From: Giesbergeria sp. | Lineage (GTDB): Bacteria; Pseudomonadota; Gammaproteobacteria; Burkholderiales; Burkholderiaceae_C | Assembly (NCBI GenBank): GCA_030690515.1 | Contig: JAUYGP010000217.1 | Location: 1 to 10,794 of the forward strand | Reading direction: 5' to 3' | DNA: 10,794 bases | Shown here: positions 5,663 to 10,794 of the stretch, piece after piece | Layout: each line of letters starts with the position of its first letter | How positions within the stretch are numbered: position 1 is the first letter of the stretch | Notes under the pieces: model-generated | What the model was told of the DNA's origin: nothing | What the model saw: the letters and a program-made list of their open reading frames with translations, nothing else | Database searches by the model: none | Made by a program: the position numbers and the translations under genes

Positions 5663-6001
5663 ATGAAACTGCTGGAGGCTTGTGCTGAACTGAGCGCAGT
5701 AACAACCACGGTGGCCACCGCGCAAGAGGCCCGGCGTCTGGCGCAGGCCGTGTTGCAGCAGCACCTGGCTGCCTGTGTGCAGATCGAGGTGATCGTCTCG
5801 CACTACCACTGGGAGGGCTCGCTGCATGAAGAAAGCGAACACCGCCTGGTGTGCAAGACTTTGCCTGCGGCCGTGCCAGCGCTGCTGGGCTTGTTGCGGG
5901 CGCAGCATCCCTACGCATTGCCTGAGCTGGTGGTGCAGCCGCTGCGGGCTACGGCGGAGTATGCCGACTGGGTGCGGCAGGAAATCCAGGCCGCCTCCTG
6001 A
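5663..6001 (+). CDS. cutA: CutA1 divalent-cation tolerance family protein
   Basis: The 112-residue product is full length for CutA1, a small, very stable trimeric protein of ferredoxin-like fold linked genetically to copper tolerance, whose biochemical role is still unsettled. Family features are VTTTVATAQEARRLAQAVLQQ (residues 13-33, written here split as VTTTVATAQEA and RRLAQAVLQQ), LAACVQIEVI, SHYHWEG (residues 46-52), ESEHRLVCKT and the signature HPYALPELVVQPL (residues 82-94), followed by YADWV. The ATG at 5663 has a strong AAGGAG at 5651-5656. The gene stands alone, divergent from rpoH; no clear -35/-10 pair is visible in the leader. Its stop lies 6 bp from the stop of the opposing gene, leaving no room for a separate terminator. 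Confidence 0.95.
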   Translation: MKLLEACAELSAVTTTVATAQEARRLAQAVLQQHLAACVQIEVIVSHYHWEGSLHEESEHRLVCKTLPAAVPALLGLLRAQHPYALPELVVQPLRATAEYADWVRQEIQAAS

Positions 6002-6007
6002 AGCACG

Positions 6008-7057
6008 TCAGACCACCAGGTCGATCTGTTGCACCGTGCCTGCGCCGCCGTCTTCGCGCAGATAGATGCTGGTCGAGCGCACGGCGCCCAGGGCGCTGTT
6101 GTGTTCGCCGCGCAGGGCAAAGGGGCTGTCGGCCGAGGCCAGGTGCAGTGCGCCTACGCCCATGTCCTGCAGGGTGCGCAGCAGGCCCGTGCCGTCGGCC
6201 GAGGGTGTCCATACGCGCAGTTGGGTAAACACGGCATCGTTTTCGTCGATCCAGCCATTGCCATCGTCGTCGTGCTGGGCCAGTTCGGCAAACCCCTGGC
6301 CGGTGGCCGGGCCGAACAGTTCCAGGCCATTGTCAATGCGCTGGTTCTGGTTGCGGTCCAGCGCCAGATAGCCCCGGTTGCCTGCCAGCAGCGGCACGTT
6401 CTCGGTCTGGCCGTCGCCATTCAAATCAAATGCAAAGCGCAGATCCTTCAGCTCGGTCGCAGTGCCGTCAAAGTTGATGACCAGCGGGTCTACCGGCACG
6501 GCGGCATCGCCCAGGCGCAGGCTGCTCCAGGTTTCTTCGCGGTAGCTGCGCTGCATGTCCAGTTGAAGGGTGAAGCGCACTTCCTGCCCATCGACGGTGT
6601 GCATGACGCCTTCTGCCGCAAATTGCGTGTGTTCCGATTCTTCCAGCACCGTGTGCTGTTCGACCACCAGGCCAAAACCGGCGCTGCGCGCGGCTTGCGG
6701 GGTGGGTGAGGGGCTGGCAGGGGCCAACTCCACGGCAGCGGGTGCCGGTTCGGACTGCAGGGTGGTGATTTGCGCGACCACTCCGGTCATGCGCTCGATC
6801 AGGTCGCGCACCATGGCCAGGTGGGGTGTCAGGTTCTCTGTGGCGTCAGTGTGCGTGGTGGTGCGTGCGCGTTGCGCGCTGACCAGGGGCTCTGCGGCGG
6901 CTTGGCGAGCGACATCCGAGATGCGCACGCTCGCCTGCGGTGGGCGGGCGCTGGAGGGCCGCTGGCCGACCCACATCTCCATCCGCGAGCTTTGCGACTG
7001 CACGCGGGTGGCGCTGTGCTGTGCCTGCAGGTGCAGGACCGAGGACGCGATTTTCAT
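6008..7057 (-). CDS. Uncharacterised protein with EF-hand/RTX-type calcium-binding loops
   Basis: This 349-residue protein starts at the ATG at 7057, which has GGAGG 8 bases upstream; an upstream in-frame start would add 25 residues without an RBS. The N-terminus MKIASSVLHLQAQHS has no signal peptide and resembles standalone proteins often annotated as VCBS-repeat or hypothetical in beta- and gamma-proteobacteria. Residues 50-125 are low-complexity and Ala/Pro/Thr-rich. Residues 205-285 hold three acidic loops: DLNGDGQTE (211-219), DRNQNQRIDNGLELFG (234-249), and DDDGNGWIDENDAVF (263-277), ending in LRVW. These resemble EF-hand-like loops in large type I-secreted calcium-binding proteins, where the DRNxNxxIDNGxELFG motif is common. 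Calcium binding is likely; the cellular role and location are unknown. The gene lies 71 bp downstream of the GGDEF-EAL gene on the same strand with no obvious terminator between, so co-transcription is possible. A leader hairpin covers its ribosome-binding site. Confidence 0.88.
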   Translation of the reverse strand: MKIASSVLHLQAQHSATRVQSQSSRMEMWVGQRPSSARPPQASVRISDVARQAAAEPLVSAQRARTTTHTDATENLTPHLAMVRDLIERMTGVVAQITTLQSEPAPAAVELAPASPSPTPQAARSAGFGLVVEQHTVLEESEHTQFAAEGVMHTVDGQEVRFTLQLDMQRSYREETWSSLRLGDAAVPVDPLVINFDGTATELKDLRFAFDLNGDGQTENVPLLAGNRGYLALDRNQNQRIDNGLELFGPATGQGFAELAQHDDDGNGWIDENDAVFTQLRVWTPSADGTGLLRTLQDMGVGALHLASADSPFALRGEHNSALGAVRSTSIYLREDGGAGTVQQIDLVV

Positions 7058-7062
7058 GGGGC

Positions 7063-7088
7063 AACCTCCATGGCGTGGATGGAGGGTT
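7063..7088 (-). promoter_or_regulatory. Leader hairpin sequestering the ribosome-binding site
   Basis: In the minus-strand transcript CCUCCAU (7085-7079) pairs perfectly with AUGGAGG (7071-7065) around a 7-base loop, and two A-U pairs extend the stem after one bulged C. The second arm contains the GGAGG Shine-Dalgarno of the gene starting at 7057, so the folded form should block translation. The arm also carries an AUG whose five-codon frame ends in a UGA overlapping the real start. Whether the hairpin is regulatory is inference. Confidence 0.5.
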
Positions 7089-7128
7089 ATCGGCCTGTTT
7101 GCCGCCGCACTTGAGCGTGGCTTGTGCC

Positions 7129-9774
7129 TCAACCCGCCAGCACCCGCTGCTCGAAAGTCTCCAGCGGCTCCGGGCGGCCAAACAGGTAGCCCTGAAAAGC
7201 GTGGCAGCCATGCTCTTGCAAAAAGCGGTGGTGTTCTGCGGTTTCCACGCCTTCGGCGATCACGGCCAGGCCCAGCAGGTCGGCCAGCACGATGATGGTG
7301 TGGGCAATCGCGGCATCTTTGGGGTCGTTCAGCACGTCGCGCACAAAGCCCTGGTCGATCTTGATCTGGTCCAGCGGCAGGCGCTTGAGGTAGCTCAGGG
7401 ATGAATAGCCGGTGCCAAAATCGTCCAGCGAGAAGCCCAGGCCGTGTTGCTTCAATGCAAGCATGGTGGCGATCACGCTGTCCACGTCTTGCAGCAGCAG
7501 GCTTTCGGTTAACTCCAGTTTGATGCGTTCAGGGTTGGCGCCCGTCTGGGCCAGCAACTGCAGCAGTTGTGGCACGAAGTCTTCCTGACGGAACTGGCGG
7601 GCACTCACGTTGATGGCGAGGTTCAGGTGTGCAAACCGCGCATCGTCGCGCCAGCGTGCCTGCTGGCGCAGGGCGGTTTCCAGCACCCAGTGGCCCAGGG
7701 GCAGGATGAGCCCGGTTTCTTCTGCCAGGGGGATGAACAGGACCGGGGAGACCAGCCCTTGGTCGGGGTGCTGCCAGCGCAGCAGCACTTCGGCACCGGT
7801 CACGCGGCCTTGGCCATCCACCTGGCATTGGTACACCAGTAAGAACTGCCCAAGGCGCAGGCCGGTGTGCATTTCGGTCTCCAGCATGGCGCGCTGGTTG
7901 ACGGCCTCCTGCATGTCGGGGTCGAAAAAGCGCAGGGTGTTGCGGCCCGCATCTTTGGCGCGGTACATGGCCAGATCGGCCTGCTTGAGCACTTCATCGA
8001 CCGTGGCGAATGGCTGGCGCAGCAAGGTGGCACCCATGCTGGCGGTCAGGTGGTGCTCATGGCCGTCCAGCAGGTAGGGCTGGCGCAGCCGCTCCAGCAC
8101 CTGCTCGCACACCGTGCGCACCTGCGCGGCCGCTTCGCCAGCCTCGATGCCCAGGTTTTGCAGCACCAGTACGAATTCGTCGCCGCCCAGTCGGGCCACG
8201 GTGTCCTGTTCGCGCAAACTGCCCCGCAGTCGCGCCGCCACTTCGACCAGCAGCAGGTCGCCCATTTCATGGCCCCGGCTGTCGTTCAGGGTCTTGAAAT
8301 TGTCCAGATCGACGAAAAGCACGGCGGCGTTGAGCCCGGTGCGCGCACTGCTGGCCATGACCTGCTGCAAGCGGTCCACCAGCAGGCGCCGGTTTGGCAG
8401 GCCGGTCAGGGCGTCATAGAAGGCCAGGTAGCGCGCTTCTTCCTCGGCCGCCTTGCGGCCCGAGATATCGATGTCGATGCAGAAAAGCTCAGGCGCCTGG
8501 CCCGGCACCTCGATGCGGGTGTGGCTGGAGAACACATCCACGGGTGAGCCGTCCTTGTGCCGCAGGCGCAGTTCGCCCGGTGGGATGGGCGTTCCCTGTG
8601 TGAACATCGCGTGCATGCTCTCGCGCACCGGTTTCTGTATCTCCGTCGGGATGACCAAGTCCAACAGGTTCTTGCCCAGTGCTTCCTGTTCGGAGTAGCC
8701 ATACAGCATCTCGGACGCCTTGTTCCAGTATGTGGTGGTGCCGTCCTCTTGGTAGCCTTGTACGGAAATGGATGGAATATCGCGCAGCAGAGAGCGAAAG
8801 CGCAGTTCGGATTCGCGCAGCGCACTCTCGGCCTCGAAGCGTTCGGTGATGTCGCGGGCCAGAAAAACCACCGTGGCCTGCCCGTTGATCGCCGAGCCCA
8901 GCGGGCGGGCGCGCCCTTCGAAATGGCGCAGGCCTGACAGGGTTTGCATCTGGTAGACAAAACTCTCCGTCTTGCCGCTGTGCAGGGTTTTGCGAATCAA
9001 CGCAAGGAACGGGTCGGCCTGCGCCGCAGGCAACAAGTCGTGTACCCGTTTCCCCAGCAATTGGGGGGCGGGTGCCAGCAAGGGGGCATTGTCGGAGGAC
9101 AGTACGTCGACGTAGCGACCTTCGGCGTCGAGCACCAACAGCACGTCGGGCAGGGCGGTGGCAATGGCGCGCAAGCGGGCCGAACTGTCCGTCAATGCCT
9201 GATCGGTCGCCTGGCGGTTTTCCACATCGTGCAGCAGCATGCCTGTCACGACTGTGGCCGGGGTGAAAACCAGCAGCAAGGGCAGGGTCAGCATGCTGTT
9301 GACGCGCAGGACGATGTCGGGTGGAAGCCATTGGAAGATGCCCAGCACCCCCAGATGCAGCAGCAGGCCAAAAACCAAGAGGGTCATGGGCCGCACGTCC
9401 AGCCGTCCTTGCGTGCGCGCCATCCGGTAGGCCAGGCCCAGCAGCGTAGACAAGGCGATCACCATGACGCCCACATAGGCCCCCGTGCCTCCGACCCACA
9501 AGCGCCAGGCGGCGGCGATGACCGCTGCCAAGCCCGCGACCACCGGGCCACCAAACAGGCCTGCCATGCTGAGGACTACGGAGCGCGCATCAAAGAAAAT
9601 ACCGGGTGCCAGCACCAACGGGCTGAGCATGCCCAGCACGCATACCCCGCCGAACAACAGACCCGAGAGGATTTGCCCCAGCCGGGGCTGTTGGCGCCAC
9701 AGGCGTATGTTGGCGCCGTGCAGGTAGCACAGAGCCAGCAGCAGGGCTGTTCCTTTGGCCAGTTCGAGAAACAT
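7129..9774 (-). CDS. Membrane-bound 5TM-LYT/PAS/PAS/GGDEF/EAL cyclic-di-GMP protein
   Basis: This 881-residue protein joins a membrane sensor to both c-di-GMP synthesis and degradation domains. Residues 1-185 hold several hydrophobic segments, with LSPLVLAPGIFFDARSV and AGLFGGPVVAGLAA typical of the 5TMR-LYT domain. Two PAS domains follow (about 194-315 and 321-440). The GGDEF domain (about 445-615) has DALTGLPNRR, an intact GGDEF (530-534) and an inhibitory RxxD site (R521-D524) five residues before it. The EAL domain (about 630-875) has EVL (662-664) for EAL, NVSARQF, ELTES, LDDFGTGYSSL (783-793), KID (805-807), AEGVET and FQGYLFGRP. The catalytic and metal ligands seen in active enzymes are present, so both activities are possible. 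Start is the ATG at 9774; its Shine-Dalgarno is weak. It follows ftsY by 90 bp. Confidence 0.95.
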   Translation of the reverse strand: MFLELAKGTALLLALCYLHGANIRLWRQQPRLGQILSGLLFGGVCVLGMLSPLVLAPGIFFDARSVVLSMAGLFGGPVVAGLAAVIAAAWRLWVGGTGAYVGVMVIALSTLLGLAYRMARTQGRLDVRPMTLLVFGLLLHLGVLGIFQWLPPDIVLRVNSMLTLPLLLVFTPATVVTGMLLHDVENRQATDQALTDSSARLRAIATALPDVLLVLDAEGRYVDVLSSDNAPLLAPAPQLLGKRVHDLLPAAQADPFLALIRKTLHSGKTESFVYQMQTLSGLRHFEGRARPLGSAINGQATVVFLARDITERFEAESALRESELRFRSLLRDIPSISVQGYQEDGTTTYWNKASEMLYGYSEQEALGKNLLDLVIPTEIQKPVRESMHAMFTQGTPIPPGELRLRHKDGSPVDVFSSHTRIEVPGQAPELFCIDIDISGRKAAEEEARYLAFYDALTGLPNRRLLVDRLQQVMASSARTGLNAAVLFVDLDNFKTLNDSRGHEMGDLLLVEVAARLRGSLREQDTVARLGGDEFVLVLQNLGIEAGEAAAQVRTVCEQVLERLRQPYLLDGHEHHLTASMGATLLRQPFATVDEVLKQADLAMYRAKDAGRNTLRFFDPDMQEAVNQRAMLETEMHTGLRLGQFLLVYQCQVDGQGRVTGAEVLLRWQHPDQGLVSPVLFIPLAEETGLILPLGHWVLETALRQQARWRDDARFAHLNLAINVSARQFRQEDFVPQLLQLLAQTGANPERIKLELTESLLLQDVDSVIATMLALKQHGLGFSLDDFGTGYSSLSYLKRLPLDQIKIDQGFVRDVLNDPKDAAIAHTIIVLADLLGLAVIAEGVETAEHHRFLQEHGCHAFQGYLFGRPEPLETFEQRVLAG

Positions 9775-9842
9775 GGCACATCATCCGGCAAATGGGTCCG
9801 GCAGTAAACGGGCAACGAAGAGCGTCGCCAGATCGGCGCTTT

Positions 9843-9860
9843 TGCACCCCGGGGGGCGCA
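9843..9860 (-). other. GC-rich inverted repeat just after ftsY
   Basis: TGCACCCC (9843-9850) and GGGGCGCA (9853-9860) can pair over eight positions including one G-U, starting 5 bases past the ftsY stop. There is no T run on the minus strand after it, so it is not a standard intrinsic terminator. It might pause polymerase or protect the ftsY 3' end. Confidence 0.3.
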
Positions 9861-9864
9861 GGGA

Positions 9865-10794
9865 TCAGCCCAGCAGGGCCTGGGCGAATTCGCGCGCGTT
9901 GAAGGTTTCCAGGTCTTCGAGTTTTTCGCCCACACCGATGAAATACACCGGAATGGGGCGCTCCTGCGCAATGGCGGCCAGCACGCCGCCCTTGGCCGTG
10001 CCGTCGAGCTTGGTCACGATCAGGCCGGTAAGTTGCAGGGCGTCATCGAATGAGCGCACCTGGGCCAGAGCGTTCTGACCAGTGTTGCCATCGATCACCA
10101 GCAGCACCTCGTGTGGCGCGGTGGCGTCGGCCTTGGTGACCACGCGGCGGATTTTTTTCAGCTCTTCCATCAGGTGGGTTTGGGTGGGCAGGCGGCCCGC
10201 GGTGTCAACCAGCACCACATCCTTGCCGCGCGCCTTGCCGGCGGTCACGGCGTCAAAACTGACGGCGGCCGGGTCGCCGCCTTCCTGGCTGACGATCTCC
10301 ACGGTGTTGCGGTCTGCCCATACGCCGAGCTGCTCGCGCGCCGCGGCGCGGAAGGTGTCGGCTGCGGCCAGCAGCACGCTGGCCCCTTCGTTCGCCAGGT
10401 GGCGCGTGAGTTTGCCGATGGACGTGGTCTTGCCCGCACCGTTGACGCCGGTCACCATGATGACGGTGGGTGTGTGCTCGCCAATCACCAGGGCTTTCTC
10501 CAGGGGGCGCAGCAGCGCGGTCAGCGCGTCGGCCAGCAGGCCTTTGACGGCGGCGGGGTCGGTGGTTTTGGATTCCTTGACGCGGCGCTTGAGGTCTTCC
10601 AGCAGGTGCTGCGTGGCCTTGACGCCTGTGTCGGCCAGGAGCAGGGCTTCTTCCAGTTCTTCGTACAGCGCATCGTCGATGCGCGTGCCGGTGAACACCG
10701 TGGTGATGCTCGAACCCGTCTTGCGCAGCCCGGACTTGAGGCGGTCAAACCAGCCTTTGCGCTCGGCTGCGGGGGGCTCTGCGGCGGTCAGCGC
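9865..10794 (-). CDS. ftsY: Signal recognition particle receptor FtsY, C-terminal NG domain (5' end outside window)
   Basis: FtsY is the membrane-associated SRP receptor GTPase that docks ribosome-nascent-chain complexes to SecYEG. The reading frame continues through the right edge without a start, and 309 residues plus the stop are visible. Numbering from the edge, the N domain begins around GWFDRLKSGLRKT (14-26) and ELEEALLLADTGV (46-58). The GTPase domain has P-loop GVNGAGKTTSIGKL (116-129), AADTFRAAAREQL (144-156), VDTAGRL (196-202), TKLDGTAKGG (261-270) and the closing YFIGVGEKLEDLETFNAREFAQALL (split as YFIGVGEKLEDLE and TFNAREFAQALL), all as in functional FtsY. The variable acidic A domain lies outside the window; the first visible residues (AAEPPAAERKGW) are its Ala/Pro/Glu-rich end. 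The GTG at 10698 is only an internal Val codon, not a start. Confidence 0.97.
   Translation of the reverse strand, partial: ALTAAEPPAAERKGWFDRLKSGLRKTGSSITTVFTGTRIDDALYEELEEALLLADTGVKATQHLLEDLKRRVKESKTTDPAAVKGLLADALTALLRPLEKALVIGEHTPTVIMVTGVNGAGKTTSIGKLTRHLANEGASVLLAAADTFRAAAREQLGVWADRNTVEIVSQEGGDPAAVSFDAVTAGKARGKDVVLVDTAGRLPTQTHLMEELKKIRRVVTKADATAPHEVLLVIDGNTGQNALAQVRSFDDALQLTGLIVTKLDGTAKGGVLAAIAQERPIPVYFIGVGEKLEDLETFNAREFAQALLG

Noticed and set aside
7960..8200. EVL in place of EAL, and CQVD in place of PQVD, as evidence of a dead EAL domain.
   Set aside because: The Glu ligand is kept in EVL, which occurs in active enzymes, and the DDFG, KID, AEGVE and QGY residues are intact. EVL in fact lies near 7786-7794 on the minus strand.
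8944..9807. 287-residue plus-strand frame opposite the 5' part of the GGDEF-EAL gene.
   Set aside because: Gln/His-rich antisense shadow of a well-supported gene with a membrane domain.
9821..9843. Hairpin AGCGTCG/CGGCGCT followed by TTTT on the plus strand, as a terminator.
   Set aside because: The T tract is on the plus strand and no plus-strand gene ends there. For ftsY (minus) it lacks the required T run.

Overview
The window reads as a high-GC beta-proteobacterial chromosome, most likely Burkholderiales, family Comamonadaceae (Acidovorax-like). Four things point there: an RpoH with an intact RpoH box, a dadA/lrp divergent pair, a five-TM-LYT/PAS/GGDEF/EAL protein, and an intergenic element at 5565-5610 that resembles a short repeat I associate with comamonad genomes. 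The genus is inference; no rRNA or other marker gene is present.

Layout. (1) 2-2105, plus strand: the 3' part of a sensor histidine kinase, overlapping by 8 bp a response regulator with an HD-GYP-type output domain. (2) 2106-2523: a gene-poor gap holding a decayed minus-strand copy of the 3' end of rpoH, plus unassigned sequence. (3) 2524-4423: dadA (minus) divergent from an lrp-type regulator (plus), with a 130-bp AT-rich shared control region containing a near-consensus Lrp box. (4) 4463-5662: a strong rpoH terminator, intact rpoH (minus), and a dense rpoH control region in which a CIRCE-like operator overlaps a sigma-E-like promoter. (5) 5663-6001: cutA (plus), converging with only 6 bp between stops on (6) 6008-7057, an uncharacterised acidic protein with EF-hand/RTX-like calcium loops (minus). 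(7) 7129-9774: a membrane GGDEF-EAL protein (minus). (8) 9865-10794: the 3' portion of ftsY (minus).

How the genes relate. The kinase and regulator form a two-component pair whose output is predicted to act on cyclic-di-GMP. The GGDEF-EAL protein is a second, independent c-di-GMP gene, separated from the pair by housekeeping and metabolic genes. DadA plus an Lrp homologue is a D-amino-acid catabolism module with its likely regulator. RpoH and its control region are the heat-shock hub.

I found no clearly new multi-gene system, mobile element, CRISPR array, tRNA or rRNA. The points most worth a second look are the layered CIRCE/sigma-E architecture upstream of rpoH, the rpoH relic 2 kb from the intact gene, an Asp-to-Asn change at a predicted metal ligand of the HD-GYP domain, and a hairpin that hides the ribosome-binding site of the calcium-loop protein. 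All promoter, operator and hairpin calls were made by eye.
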